A stretch of DNA of 64,000 nucleotides from Aggregatilinea lenta (GCF_003569045.1 NZ_BFCB01000001.1:403189-467188), one strand, 5' to 3'; shown: positions 24,519 to 34,186, counted from the stretch's first letter. Notes: generated from the sequence alone by a model not told the origin. A program made the numbers and translations.

Positions 24519-25826
24519 ATGCTTCTACCGCGCAAGCTGCCGCTTGCTTTGCTCGTGGTGTGTGTGGGCGCGGCGCTGGTCGCGGGCGGACTGCCCGGCG
24601 CGGCGGCGCTACAAGGCACGCCGCAGCCCACCTATGGCCCGATCCCGCTCGACGGCACGCCGGAAAGTCCCACTGCCACCGCGTTGCCCGCGCCGTCGAG
24701 TGATGCGCCGGCGGCGACCGCTGCTCCGGCTACCGAGGCCCCTACCATCGGCCCGACGCCCATCCTGCCCGACTGGGCCGACGCGCAGGTGCTCGGTCCC
24801 AATGGCGGCGAGCTGCGCACCGGGGCCGGATCGGAGTTTCATTCCCTGGGCGCGATGCCGCCCGGCACGCCGCTGCGGCTCGTCGCGCGGGACCGGGATA
24901 TGGCGTGGTTCCAGGTGATCTCGGCGGATGCGCGCGTGGGCTGGGTCGCGGCGGGCATCGTCACGCTGCGCCGCGAGGACCTGACCACGCTGCCCATCGG
25001 CTGGATCGACCCGGCGGCGGAGGCGGCAAATCCGGCCACAGCCACCCCGGTCGAGGTCGCCGCACCCGTGCAGCCTGCCGGGCTGTCCCCGGCGACCATC
25101 GAGCGCGCGGCGGCCATCTACCAGCACGGCCAACTGCTCGGCAACGCCACCAATACCCTGATGCTAATCGGGGACAGCGTGAACGAGGAGGGGCACTTCC
25201 TGCGCTCGTTCGGGGATGGCAACTACGACCTGGGCACGTATGGGTACTTCCAGCCGACTATCGACGCCTACAATGGTGCGGGCGCGTTCGGCGCAACCTA
25301 CCTCACCGAACACACCGGCTTCACCTACGCGATGCTGCTCGACCCGAGTTTCGCGGACCCGGAGCAGTGCTTTCCGGGTGAGTCCGTGCTGGACTGTGAG
25401 TATCGCATCAAGAAGCCGAGCGTCGCGATCATCTACCTGGGCCTGAACGACATGCGCTTCTTCCAGCCGGAGCAGTACCAGCAGAGCATGGACCTCGTGC
25501 TGCAAACGCTGATCGGCTACGGCGTGGTGCCGGTCCTGACCACGTTCACCGTCGCCAACGAGTACGAGTACGCCGGACCCGCACCGGACTATCTGGCCGT
25601 CATGCGCGACTCGGCGGCGCGCTTCCAGATCCCCTTGATCGACTTCTTTGAGGCGGCGGAAACGCTGCCGCACCGGGGCACGGGCATCGACGGCGCGCAC
25701 CTGACCTTCCCCGACAATTACCGCGTCGCGTTCACGGGCGACCAGCACCTGTACGGCACGACGCTGCGTGAGCTGCTGACAATGCAAACGCTGCACGACC
25801 TGCGTGTGAATGCGTTTGGGCTGTAG
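24519..25826 (+). CDS. Exported SGNH/GDSL-type hydrolase with SH3b domain
   Basis: 435 residues. The frame is open much further upstream, but ATG 24519 begins a clear signal peptide ending near GAAALQ, with GAAGGA upstream, so I use it. A Pro/Ala/Thr-rich linker (about 35-80) is followed by an SH3b-like domain (about 85-150; ELRTGAGSEFHSLGAMPPG). The hydrolase domain has the nucleophile block LMLIGDSVNEEGHF and the G-x-N-D block YLGLNDMRFF, with a late GIDGAHLTFPDNYRV that supplies the Asp/His pair. It probably deacylates an envelope glycan or lipid. It follows the M50 gene by 35 bases. Confidence 0.83.
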   Translation: MLLPRKLPLALLVVCVGAALVAGGLPGAAALQGTPQPTYGPIPLDGTPESPTATALPAPSSDAPAATAAPATEAPTIGPTPILPDWADAQVLGPNGGELRTGAGSEFHSLGAMPPGTPLRLVARDRDMAWFQVISADARVGWVAAGIVTLRREDLTTLPIGWIDPAAEAANPATATPVEVAAPVQPAGLSPATIERAAAIYQHGQLLGNATNTLMLIGDSVNEEGHFLRSFGDGNYDLGTYGYFQPTIDAYNGAGAFGATYLTEHTGFTYAMLLDPSFADPEQCFPGESVLDCEYRIKKPSVAIIYLGLNDMRFFQPEQYQQSMDLVLQTLIGYGVVPVLTTFTVANEYEYAGPAPDYLAVMRDSAARFQIPLIDFFEAAETLPHRGTGIDGAHLTFPDNYRVAFTGDQHLYGTTLRELLTMQTLHDLRVNAFGL

Positions 25827-25877
25827 GAAAAGCAGCTTTTAGTCGTCAGTTTTCAGTTTTTAGTTCAGACCAAAAGC

Positions 25878-25905
25878 AAAAAACGAGCGCACGCGCTCGT
25901 TTTTG
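25878..25905. terminator. Bidirectional terminator between convergent genes
   Basis: ACGAGCGC (25883-25890) pairs with GCGCTCGT (25893-25900), preceded by five A and followed by four T, so it can end transcription both ways. Confidence 0.8.
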
Positions 25906-25921
25906 TAGTGACGCGAAAAGC

Positions 25922-25949
25922 GTAGGGGCGTATTGCAATACGCCCCTAC
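25922..25949. repeat. Type A palindrome (GTAGGGGCGTATTG arms)
   Basis: A perfect 28-bp inverted repeat with 14-base arms GTAGGGGCGTATTG / CAATACGCCCCTAC. It is the best-preserved of nine copies in the window and lies between two convergent genes. Confidence 0.9.
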
Positions 25950-25991
25950 AATAAATCACGGAGTTGGCCCGTTCGCGGCGCGGACTCTGCC

Positions 25992-26843
25992 CTACGCCTT
26001 GTCCGGCATGATGGGCAGCGGCGCGGCATCGCCCAGGCGGATCACCTCCAGGGCCTGGTCGTGCAGCAGGCTGTTGGTGACCACGATGCGATGCCCGAAG
26101 TACGCGTCTTCGGACCAGCCACCTTCGTAATCGGTCACCTTGCCGCCCGCCTCTTCCACGATCACGATCCCGGCCTGCACGTCCCACGGCTGCGGGCCGC
26201 GCTCCCAGTACAGATCGCTGCGTCCGGCGGCCACGTTGCAGATATCCAGCGCCGCCGACCCCACCCGCCGCACGCCTTGCGTGCGCAGCAGGAAGTGCCG
26301 GATGCGATCCGCGTTGTTGTCTTCGGCGGTCCAGGCGTCGTAGGGGAAGCCCGTTACGGCCAGCGCCTGCGCCAGCGTGTCCACGTCCGATACCTGCAGC
26401 GGGCGGCCATTCAGCATGGCGCCGCCGCCGCGCAAACCCTTGTACGTCTCGTCGTACATCGGGTTATGTACCACGCCCAGCACCGGATGGTGATCGGGGG
26501 TGGACATCGCCAGACTGACGGCGAACACCGGAAAGCGGTGCGCGAAATTGGTCGTGCCGTCCAGCGGATCGACCCACCACTGGTAGGGCGCATCCTCGGC
26601 GGAGGGGCCATATCCGCCGCCTTCTTCGCCGTTAATGTGATGGTGGGGAAACGCCTCGCGCAGCGCCTTGACGATAAACGCCTCGGAGGTCTTGTCGGCT
26701 TCGGTCACCAGATCGATCACGGTACTCTTGGTGACGGATTGGCGGGGCCGCTCGTAAAACTGGCGCAGGATGGTCCCGGCCTGGCGAGCGATGGTTTCGG
26801 CGGTGTTCAGCGCCGCGAACAGGTCAAGCGAGTTGGTTTTCAT
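25992..26843 (-). CDS. Inositol monophosphatase-family protein
   Basis: 283 residues from ATG 26843 with GAAGGAT upstream; the frame to 26873 is less likely. Motifs are GEEGG, the metal and phosphate site WWVDPLDGTTNFAHRFP and the C-terminal WDVQAGIVIVEEAGGKVTD. These match Mg-dependent, Li-sensitive phosphatases that act on inositol 1-phosphate or related sugar phosphates (SuhB/ImpA type); the true substrate is uncertain. A TATAAT lies about 40 bases before the start. It is a single-gene unit. Confidence 0.92.
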   Translation of the reverse strand: MKTNSLDLFAALNTAETIARQAGTILRQFYERPRQSVTKSTVIDLVTEADKTSEAFIVKALREAFPHHHINGEEGGGYGPSAEDAPYQWWVDPLDGTTNFAHRFPVFAVSLAMSTPDHHPVLGVVHNPMYDETYKGLRGGGAMLNGRPLQVSDVDTLAQALAVTGFPYDAWTAEDNNADRIRHFLLRTQGVRRVGSAALDICNVAAGRSDLYWERGPQPWDVQAGIVIVEEAGGKVTDYEGGWSEDAYFGHRIVVTNSLLHDQALEVIRLGDAAPLPIMPDKA

Positions 26844-26964
26844 GACGATCCTTCGAATCCGGCGGGCAATCAAACGCGGCCATTATACCGCACGCCGGTT
26901 GCATGGGGAGACGGCATTCGTATACTATCGGGTAAGAGCGGTTTTCGGGGGAGATGGGCAGACG

Positions 26965-27546
26965 ATGACGTTTGACAACGATGCGCCCCAGGCGCAAATC
27001 GACGCGCAGCGGCAACTCATAAAGAAGCAAGTACGCTATTTGCGCTCCTACAACGGTCTCCTAACGCTGGTTCTCCTCGTTCTCGTGCTGAACATCGTCG
27101 TTATTCTCCTCAGCAAAAACGACAGAGACAACTTCAGCAGCCATCAAGGCGCCACCCTTATCGGACTCATCACCTACCTGGTAGTGATTCTCACTTATCT
27201 GAACAAACTGCGCCGCTGGGCATGGTGGCTGGCAGTAGGGTCGGAGGGGCTGTTCATCGTAGTAGGTTGTACTGGGATCTTCAGGGCCGAGTCCATCGGC
27301 CAGGGATTCGGTGTTCTCGCGTGGATCGCATTCAACATCTGGATTCTGCGCAGACTGCTCTACATTCGTGGGCTGTTCGCCCCCGGAGCAGTTGAGCGCA
27401 TCAAAATGGCACTGGCTCCCGCGCCGGACATCCCTATCGCGCCTGTTACGCCGGGCGAAAGCGGGTCGTATCTGTTCACCGATCCGTCGCAGATCGCCAA
27501 CACGGGCGAGGATTCTGCGCTGGATGACCCGGATCGCCGCACCTAG
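26965..27546 (+). CDS. Small integral membrane protein, unknown
   Basis: 193 residues from ATG 26965, which has GGGGGAG upstream; the open frame extends back to 26770 without support. After a charged N-terminus (AQIDAQRQLIKKQVRYL) there are four hydrophobic segments, near 32-50, 65-82, 90-108 and 113-130. The cytoplasmic-looking tail of about 55 residues is Pro/Asp-rich. Family not recognised. The gene is slightly A+T-richer than its neighbours. The type B palindrome at 27606 lies just behind it and is followed by GTTTTTC, so may serve as its terminator. Confidence 0.7.
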   Translation: MTFDNDAPQAQIDAQRQLIKKQVRYLRSYNGLLTLVLLVLVLNIVVILLSKNDRDNFSSHQGATLIGLITYLVVILTYLNKLRRWAWWLAVGSEGLFIVVGCTGIFRAESIGQGFGVLAWIAFNIWILRRLLYIRGLFAPGAVERIKMALAPAPDIPIAPVTPGESGSYLFTDPSQIANTGEDSALDDPDRRT

Positions 27547-27605
27547 CCGTTATGCGCTTGTTGGGCGAGAGAACCGTTTCTCGCTCGCCCGCTGACCCAT
27601 GATCC

Positions 27606-27677
27606 GTAGGGGCGGGGCTTGCTCCGCCCGGTTTTTCGCTTTCCCCCGCAAGGAGGGAAGGGGCCAGGGAATGGGGG
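27606..27677. repeat. Type B and type E palindromic repeats
   Basis: A type B copy (27606-27630) has GGGCGG / CCGCCC arms around GCTTGC and is followed by GTTTTTC. A type E copy (27643-27677) runs from CCCCCGCAAGG to GGAATGGGGG and reappears reverse-complemented at 34244-34278 with about three changes. Confidence 0.8.
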
Positions 27678-27713
27678 CGATGTGCATAACAGCCGCTTAC
27701 GCCGGGTAACCCG

Positions 27714-28952
27714 CTAGCGCGCCCGCCGGAAGTGTGCCACGCACTCGATGTGGTACGTCTGCGGGAACATGTCGACCGGCTGCACGTCAACCAGCTCGTA
27801 ACCCTTCTGAACCAGGCGCTTGGCGTCGCGGGCCAGCGTGGACGGCTCGCAGCTCACGTACACGATCGTGCGCGGCGCGAGGTGTATCAGCTCATCCAGC
27901 GCGCGGGCATCGACCCCGGCGCGCGGCGGATCGAGCACCACGGCGTCAAACGGCCCGTCGAGATCGGGCAGCACATCTTCCACGCCGCCCTCGACCAGAT
28001 CCACGTTGTCCAGATCGGCCAGATTTTCGTCGGCGTCGCTGACGGCAGGCGGGTAGCTCTCGACCGACACCACCAGTGACGCGCGCTCCGCGATGAACGC
28101 CGTGAACAACCCCACGCCCGCGTACAGGTCCAGCACCGTCTCGCGGCCCTTGAGGTTCAGCCGGGCCAGCACCAGATCCACCAACTGCTCTGCCTGGGGC
28201 ACGTTCACCTGGAAGAAGCCGCCCGCCGTCACGCGGAAGGTCCGCCCCTTCACCACGTAATCGACGTGGCTGGAGCCGATCAGGTTCGCCGGTTCGTTGT
28301 CGCTCAGCAGAAAATTGACCGAGATCGGCAGCGTGACTTCCAGCTCCGGCAGCTCGTCGTCCTTGGTGCTGAGGATCACCATCGCCGCGCCGTCCGTGTC
28401 CACCTGAAGCCGCACGCGATCCAGCTCCGGGATGTCGAGGTTCAGCTCGTAGAACAGGTCGAGCAGATCCTGGCGCAGGATCGGGCATTCTTCGATGGCA
28501 ATCAGGGAATGGCCGTCCGTGCGGACGTAACACAGGTTGCCGTCTTCGTCGACGTGGAAGGTGGCGTTCGAGCGGTACTGCCACGGTTCGGGGCTGGGCA
28601 GGGTGGGGCGCACAGGCGGCCTGTGGAACCCGCCGATGCGCGTGAGCTGGTCGACGACCACGTCGCGCTTGAAGCTCAACTGGGCATCGTAACGGATGTG
28701 CTGGAAATGGCAGCCGCCGCATTCCCCCGGACCAAAATGCATACAGCGCGGCGTGACCCGCTCCGGCACGGTCTTCAGCACGTCCGTCGCTTCGGCAAAG
28801 GCGAAGCCCTTGCGGTCGTCCACCACGCGCGCGCGAATCCGCTCGCCGGGGATGACGTAAGGCACAAAAATCACCCGGCGACCATCGCGCCCCAGGGCGT
28901 TGCCACCGTGAACCATCTCCTCTAACCGGAGATCGAAATTATCGTCAGCCAC
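27714..28952 (-). CDS. TRAM-domain 5-methyluridine RNA methyltransferase (RumA/TrmA superfamily)
   Basis: 412 residues. The TRAM RNA-binding domain (about 4-60; MVHGGNALGRDGRRVIFVPY) is followed by a Cys cluster (CMHFGPGECGGCHF) that would hold a 4Fe-4S centre. The SAM site reads VLDLYAGVGLFTAFIA and the catalytic region LDPPRAGVDARAL, ending with the nucleophile Cys in YVSCEPSTLARD. Enzymes of this family methylate uridine at C5 in 23S rRNA (positions 747 or 1939) or in tRNA; which one cannot be decided here. A TATAAT lies about 20 bases upstream of the start. Monocistronic. Confidence 0.93.
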   Translation of the reverse strand: MADDNFDLRLEEMVHGGNALGRDGRRVIFVPYVIPGERIRARVVDDRKGFAFAEATDVLKTVPERVTPRCMHFGPGECGGCHFQHIRYDAQLSFKRDVVVDQLTRIGGFHRPPVRPTLPSPEPWQYRSNATFHVDEDGNLCYVRTDGHSLIAIEECPILRQDLLDLFYELNLDIPELDRVRLQVDTDGAAMVILSTKDDELPELEVTLPISVNFLLSDNEPANLIGSSHVDYVVKGRTFRVTAGGFFQVNVPQAEQLVDLVLARLNLKGRETVLDLYAGVGLFTAFIAERASLVVSVESYPPAVSDADENLADLDNVDLVEGGVEDVLPDLDGPFDAVVLDPPRAGVDARALDELIHLAPRTIVYVSCEPSTLARDAKRLVQKGYELVDVQPVDMFPQTYHIECVAHFRRAR

Positions 28953-29178
28953 TTATTTATCCCGCTGTTGTGATTATACAAATAAAACACAGGAGATCCT
29001 GTCACATTTAATGTTAGCCGGAACAGCCTTATAGCGCCACTCTCCAATTCTGTTCAGACATGGCAGCGGTTAGATTGGCTTCATCCGAAACAAACAAATG
29101 GGAGAAGAATTAATTAACGCAACGCCTAAGTCCGTGGGGTGCCGGGAAGGTACACATAGCAGGTGCGACCAGCGCGCA

Positions 29179-30483
29179 TCAGGGACGGCGCTCACCGCCA
29201 TGTGTCTCTCCCAGGCGGCGCTGAAGCTCAGCGTGGGCCTCGGCGCGGGCGCGCTTATTCATATGTGGGGTCGGGTCTTCGTGGCCGATGAGTTGCTCGT
29301 AGGCCATGCGCAGTACGGAGGCGCTGTGACGCCACGCGTGATGCCGCACGACCCACTCGCGCCCGTGCTCCCCGATGTCCTGGCCCAGGCCGGAGTTGTT
29401 GAGGATGGATAGCACGGCGTCGGCGAACGCCTGCGGTGATTCGCGGATCAGCATGTGTTTGCCGTCCGTGGCGCCCAGGCCCTCGCAGCCGACCGGAGTG
29501 GTCACCACGGGGCATCCGCAGGCCAGCGCTTCGAGCAGCTTGAAGCGCGTGCCACTGCCGCTGCGCAGGGGACACACGAACAGCGCACTGCCCTGCAAGT
29601 AGGGACGCGTATCGTCCACCAGCCCGACCAGCGCAACGCCGCTCGCCGGATCGTCGGCCAGCACGCGGATCTCCGGCGGCGCGTCTTTGCCCAGCAGCAC
29701 CAGCTCGAAGTCGGGGCGCTCGGCGCGGATCAGGGGCAGGATCGTCTGGGCGAAGTAGAGCACGGCGTCCACGTTGGGGAAGTATTTGTAGTCGCCCATG
29801 TAGACGGCGGTCTGGCTGTCGCGCGGGAGGCCGGGGTCGGGCCGGAAATACTCCGTATCGACACCGTTGGGGGCCAGCACGGTCATTACACCGGGCGTGG
29901 CCTTCTTCACGGAGGCGGCATCCACCGGCGACATCACGCCGACGACCGTCGCATCGGCCCAGGCACGCGGTTCCCACAGCCGCATCTTGACCGACTCCAG
30001 CGCGATGCCGGGCCGCGTGAACCACGGCGTCGCGACCTGGGCGTGCCGCCGCCACGCGACGAACTCGATCGCCGGTTCGGACAGCAGGACCGGCACCGCC
30101 AGCTCCTGCGGCAGGTTCGCCAGCATGTAAAACGATTCGACGTGGATCAGGTCGATGCGCTGCTCGTCCAGCACGCGGCGGATGGTGCGCTCCATTTCAC
30201 TTGTATGGTAAAGTCGCATGGTGACCGGCTTGAGCGAGGTCAGACTGAGCCATACCGCTTTGATCGTGCCGGGACTACGCGCCCGGTCCACGACGATCAG
30301 GTCGCACAGCGCGCGCAGCGGCGAGAGGTCGTGCGCCGTCTCTTCCGGGCGGCCAAAGCACACCAGCGTGATGTCGTAATCGTAGCGCAGGTGGCTGACG
30401 AGGTTATAGGTCCGGCTGCGCCCGCCGCTGGTGGGAGGAAAAGGCAGGTAGGGCGTGATCATCAACACGCGAGGCTTCGACAC
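29179..30483 (-). CDS. Group 1 (GT4-like) glycosyltransferase
   Basis: 434 residues. I choose GTG 30483 because GGAGGG lies six bases before it and the protein then begins SKPRVLMITPYLPFPPTSGG, the usual start of the family; the upstream GTG at 30507 is weaker. The C-terminal donor site contains SGSGTRFKLLEALACGCPVV and TTPVGCEGL. It resembles the sugar transferases that act on polysaccharide or glycolipid chains in the cytoplasm. The gene stands alone, divergent from DUF3891. Sugar and acceptor unknown. Confidence 0.88.
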   Translation of the reverse strand: MSKPRVLMITPYLPFPPTSGGRSRTYNLVSHLRYDYDITLVCFGRPEETAHDLSPLRALCDLIVVDRARSPGTIKAVWLSLTSLKPVTMRLYHTSEMERTIRRVLDEQRIDLIHVESFYMLANLPQELAVPVLLSEPAIEFVAWRRHAQVATPWFTRPGIALESVKMRLWEPRAWADATVVGVMSPVDAASVKKATPGVMTVLAPNGVDTEYFRPDPGLPRDSQTAVYMGDYKYFPNVDAVLYFAQTILPLIRAERPDFELVLLGKDAPPEIRVLADDPASGVALVGLVDDTRPYLQGSALFVCPLRSGSGTRFKLLEALACGCPVVTTPVGCEGLGATDGKHMLIRESPQAFADAVLSILNNSGLGQDIGEHGREWVVRHHAWRHSASVLRMAYEQLIGHEDPTPHMNKRARAEAHAELQRRLGETHGGERRP

Positions 30484-30621
30484 GGGTCCCTCCGCAGGTC
30501 TTCGCACCGGACTGACAGGTCAGGCAAGCGGGTAAAACTAGGCCAACTCGTGGCAAGTATTGTACACTTGCAGTCCAGAACGCACGAACTGATACACCTC
30601 CGCGCGGAAGGAGGCGCAAGA

Positions 30622-31401
30622 ATGATTCGCCGCCACGAACCCGACACGATCTGGATCATTCATCAGGGCGCGCACGCGCATCTCGCGGGACAGATCGCCG
30701 CCCGTTGGACCGGGGCCGATCTGCGCATCGCCCCGCGTGAGGAACTGATTCTGGCCGCGACCGTGCACGACTCGGGCTGGGCCGCCGCCGAACAAACGCC
30801 GCACCTCAACGACGACGGACTGCCGCGCAGCTTCATGGAAATGGACCTGCGCGAGCACATCGGCATCTGGCGGCGCAGCATATGGGGCGCGTTCGTGCAG
30901 AATCGCTACGCCGGGCTGCTGGCCAGCCTGCACTGCACGGCGTTGTACGACATGCGCCTGAACGCCTGGAACGACCCACCCGACGCCCGCGAGGATATCA
31001 CGGCCTTTCTGGAATCGCAGCGGCGGTGGGAACGCGGGCTGATCGCCGAGCTGCACGATCATCTGCGCTATGGAGCCGCCGTCACCAACGAGCGCCTCAG
31101 CGAAAATCTACGCCTGCTGCAAGTGTGGGATTACCTGTCACTGCTGGCATGCATGGGACCGAGGCAGGTGGAGATGGTGCCGAACGTACCGTTCGAGCCG
31201 GGGAAGCGCGTCCCGATCCAGGTCGAGCCAAGCGGTATGCGCACCATCCGCCTGGAGCCGTTTCCGCTGGATGGGCCGCTGACCGTGTGGCTGGATGCAC
31301 GCCGCCTGCGCGGTGCACCGTTTGACAGCGAGGACGCGCTCCAGAACGCGCTGGACGGGGCGGCCTACGAGCCGCTGGCGCTGGCGATCGTCGGGGCTTA
31401 G
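30622..31401 (+). CDS. DUF3891 family protein
   Basis: 259 residues from ATG 30622, with GGAAGGAGG upstream; the frame extends far upstream only as an antisense shadow of the glycosyltransferase gene. His and Asp residues in IIHQGAHAHLAGQIAARW, AATVHDSGW and LLASLHCTALYDM look like an HD-type metal site. DUF3891 is a family of unknown function, and HD-like phosphohydrolase activity is an inference. It converges on the receiver protein gene, with ten bases between stops. Confidence 0.85.
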   Translation: MIRRHEPDTIWIIHQGAHAHLAGQIAARWTGADLRIAPREELILAATVHDSGWAAAEQTPHLNDDGLPRSFMEMDLREHIGIWRRSIWGAFVQNRYAGLLASLHCTALYDMRLNAWNDPPDAREDITAFLESQRRWERGLIAELHDHLRYGAAVTNERLSENLRLLQVWDYLSLLACMGPRQVEMVPNVPFEPGKRVPIQVEPSGMRTIRLEPFPLDGPLTVWLDARRLRGAPFDSEDALQNALDGAAYEPLALAIVGA

Positions 31402-31411
31402 GCGTTGGCGC

Positions 31412-31831
31412 TTAGGCGGGCACCAGGACCGACTCCAGCGCATGGCGCAGGTGGTACAGCGAAAACGGCTTCACGAGGTAGTCAAATACCTGGCTCAGCA
31501 CGCCGCGCTCCTGATTTTCGATGGGGACTGCTGTGAGCACGATAATTGGGATAGTGCGGAGGTCGGGATCGTTCTTCACCACGGTGCAGATCTCCCACCC
31601 ATTCAAACCGGGCAGGCCCAGATCCAGCAAAATCAAATCGGGCTTTTGGGCGCGGATCAACTCAAGGCCGTGCACGCCGTCGTGGGCCAGATGCACGGTG
31701 GCGGGCCAGGCGCTTACCGCCAGCTCGATGAAGTGGGCGAGGTCGAGATCGTCTTCAAGACACACCACATTGTGAACATGCACGGTGAGATCCAGGGGGT
31801 AGGAGTACGAACGATAATGTGAACTCTCCAC
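31412..31831 (-). CDS. CheY-like single-domain response regulator
   Basis: 139 residues. The acidic pair is in VVCLEDDLD, the phosphoacceptor in LILLDLGLPGLNGWE, the Thr in IIVLTAVP and the Lys in LVKPFSLYHL. The start is GTG 31831, weakly supported; an internal GTG at residue 17 is another option. There is no output domain. It faces the LuxR-type regulator at 32010 divergently, so the two may share a control region, and it converges on DUF3891. Confidence 0.9.
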   Translation of the reverse strand: MESSHYRSYSYPLDLTVHVHNVVCLEDDLDLAHFIELAVSAWPATVHLAHDGVHGLELIRAQKPDLILLDLGLPGLNGWEICTVVKNDPDLRTIPIIVLTAVPIENQERGVLSQVFDYLVKPFSLYHLRHALESVLVPA

Positions 31832-32009
31832 AGCGTACCAGCCATTTATTAAACGCCCCTAATGAAAGATAAGGAAATTGTCTGGAAGATATAACGATTT
31901 GTTAATGAGGCCGCTCTATGCGGCGTGTTACGGTCTCACTGCGGTTTAACTCTTGTCCGCGCGCGGCTGTAGCCACGGCCCATGTTGCAGCCAGGAAATC
32001 GAGGACGAC

Positions 32010-32750
32010 ATGATCGGCAAAACGAACCTTAAGGTACTCATTCTGGACACCGATTATTACGCGCGCCAGGCCATCAGCAGCTATCTCGCCTGGGACCGCC
32101 GCACGCGTGTCGTGCACCTGGCCGACAGCATCACCGCCACGATCGAGTACGTGCAGGCCACGCCGCAGCTCGAATGGCCGGACGTGGTGCTGCTCGACGC
32201 CCTGGCCGCCGACAATCCCGACGCGTTGGGGGACATCGTGCGGCATCTCGAGCAGACGATCCCGGATGTCATGACGCTGGTGCTCGACCGCCGCCTGGAC
32301 CTTAACATGCTGCGGGCTGCGCTGCATGCCGACGCCAACGGCTACCTGCTGCGCGACGACGTGCGCATCCGCATCGCGTGGGCCATCGTCTGGGCGCGCG
32401 ATCACGAGTTCGTGATCACCGAAGGGGTCAAGGCGGCGCTGACGGAGGAATTCGACGGGCGGCTGTTTCACGCCGCCGTGCTGCCGCACCAGCGCCTCTA
32501 CCCGGAGCTGCCCGATCGCGTCCGGCAGGCGCTGCAACTGTGCGTGGTAGAAGGCATGTCGGCGGAGCTTGCCGCCGATGAAATGGGCCTTAGCCCGCAT
32601 ACCGTGCGAAGCTATGTGAAGGAAGGCTATCGCATCCTGGAAGCGTACGACAACACGGTCTACCCGAGCGACATGAGTCCCCAGGAGCGCGCGTTTATGC
32701 GGTTTACGGCGCTCGAGCGAGACCGCCAGGAAAACCAGCAGCAGGAATAA
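32010..32750 (+). CDS. LuxR-type response regulator
   Basis: 246 residues from ATG 32010 with GAGGACG upstream; the frame to 31953 lacks a ribosome site. The receiver domain is divergent but keeps the Asp pair in LILDTDYYAR and the phosphoacceptor in VVLLDALAADNPD. The C-terminal helix-turn-helix (about 170-225) reads VVEGMSAELAADEMGLSPHT. No cognate kinase is nearby. It lies 64 bases ahead of the exported WD40/SH3b gene and may control it. Confidence 0.87.
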   Translation: MIGKTNLKVLILDTDYYARQAISSYLAWDRRTRVVHLADSITATIEYVQATPQLEWPDVVLLDALAADNPDALGDIVRHLEQTIPDVMTLVLDRRLDLNMLRAALHADANGYLLRDDVRIRIAWAIVWARDHEFVITEGVKAALTEEFDGRLFHAAVLPHQRLYPELPDRVRQALQLCVVEGMSAELAADEMGLSPHTVRSYVKEGYRILEAYDNTVYPSDMSPQERAFMRFTALERDRQENQQQE

Positions 32751-32814
32751 CCGCCCCAGGGAGCCTGCGCACAGGTTGCTGCATAATGTATGTATATCGA
32801 GTGAAGGTGAGTCC

Positions 32815-34149
32815 ATGCGTCCGTTAGCCATCGCCCTGTTGATGCTCGTTCTCCTGATTGCCCCGACGGGAAACCTGGCATACAGCCAATCCAGTTCCGA
32901 TCGACCGCCAATTACCGGCGACAACGCTGCGACACTCGAACCCCTGATCAGGCTGACTGACGGGCTGCAAGCCGTCGAAGACGTGGCCTTCAGCGCCGAC
33001 GGGTCGCTGCTGGCTGCCGGAGGATACCGGGACTGCGCGCCGGATGCGGAGCGTCATACCTGCCCCGGTCGGGTGACAGTGTGGAACGTCGCCAGCCGCG
33101 ACGTGCTGGTGACGTTCGATGCGCACAACGCGCCGGTGACCAGCGTCGATTTCAGCCCGACCGGCGCGCAGCTGGCAGCTCTGGGCGAAGACGGCCAGAT
33201 CCGGGTGTGGGAACTGCCCGGCGGAGACGAGATCGCGGCGTTCGACAACGCGCAGGGCGCTGGCGACGTGACGTTCAACCTCGACGGCACGCTGCTGGCT
33301 TCGACTGGCGGCGAGGGCGCGGTCCGCGTGTGGAGCATGGCCGACAACACGGAGAGCAGGCCGATCTTCGCCGGATACAGCACCAAAGTCAGCCTGGCGT
33401 TCAGCCCGGTCGAGCCGCTGGTTGCGCTGGGCGGCTTCCGCGAGGTCGGGCTGTGGCAGGTGCGCGAGCCGGTCCAGAACGGCGGCGTGGTAAACGTCTC
33501 CAGCGCCAACCTGCGCAGCGGCGCCGGTACCGGGTACACCGTACTCGGCGTGGCCTATGCCGGGGACGAATTGGTTATCCTGGGCACCAACGACATTGGC
33601 GACTGGTATAACATCGAGACGCTGGATGGCCTGAACGCCTGGATTGCCGGGTATCTGGTGGACACGGGCGACATCGCAGGCCGGGCGCCGCGCGAAGTCG
33701 CCACCGTGACGCTGCCCTTCGAGGGCGAGATCGTCGCCCTGGATCTGGCCTTCAGCCACGATGGGACGCGCTTCGCCAGCGCTAACCTTGACCTGACGAG
33801 CGGCGCAGGCAGCGTTACCGTGTGGAGCAAGGATCTGACGCTCATCCCCGATCCGGAATCTACCGCCGTGCCCACGCCCGATCCCGAGTCGCCGCTGACT
33901 CCGACCCTGATCGCCAGCCTGACCGTACCGGACGCGATCGCTGCGTTGACGTTTAACCGTGACGGCAGCCTGATCGCGTATGCGGATGCGGTCAACGGGG
34001 CGCTGCACCTGTGGACGGTGGGCGACGAAGAGGCAGGCATCGTCTACGAGACGCCGGTCAGTACGGTCGACTTCAGCCCGGACGGAACGTGGTTGGCCGA
34101 GGGACGCAGCGATGGCACGGTCGCGCTGTGGGCCGCGCCGGAGGAATAG
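32815..34149 (+). CDS. Exported WD40 protein with inserted SH3b domain
   Basis: 444 residues from ATG 32815 (GAAGGTG upstream). A signal peptide ends near LAYSQ. WD40-like blades include AFSADGSLLAAGG, DFSPTGAQLAALG, TFNLDGTLLASTG and DFSPDGTWLAEG. A bacterial SH3 domain is inserted at about 225-285 (VVNVSSANLRSGAGTGYTVL). It probably binds envelope material and serves as a scaffold. The mature start (RPPITGDNAATLEPL) resembles that of the protein at 5197-7089. Confidence 0.85.
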   Translation: MRPLAIALLMLVLLIAPTGNLAYSQSSSDRPPITGDNAATLEPLIRLTDGLQAVEDVAFSADGSLLAAGGYRDCAPDAERHTCPGRVTVWNVASRDVLVTFDAHNAPVTSVDFSPTGAQLAALGEDGQIRVWELPGGDEIAAFDNAQGAGDVTFNLDGTLLASTGGEGAVRVWSMADNTESRPIFAGYSTKVSLAFSPVEPLVALGGFREVGLWQVREPVQNGGVVNVSSANLRSGAGTGYTVLGVAYAGDELVILGTNDIGDWYNIETLDGLNAWIAGYLVDTGDIAGRAPREVATVTLPFEGEIVALDLAFSHDGTRFASANLDLTSGAGSVTVWSKDLTLIPDPESTAVPTPDPESPLTPTLIASLTVPDAIAALTFNRDGSLIAYADAVNGALHLWTVGDEEAGIVYETPVSTVDFSPDGTWLAEGRSDGTVALWAAPEE

Positions 34150-34186
34150 CGACCGCTGGATCATTGGGGATTAGGATCGGATTTCC

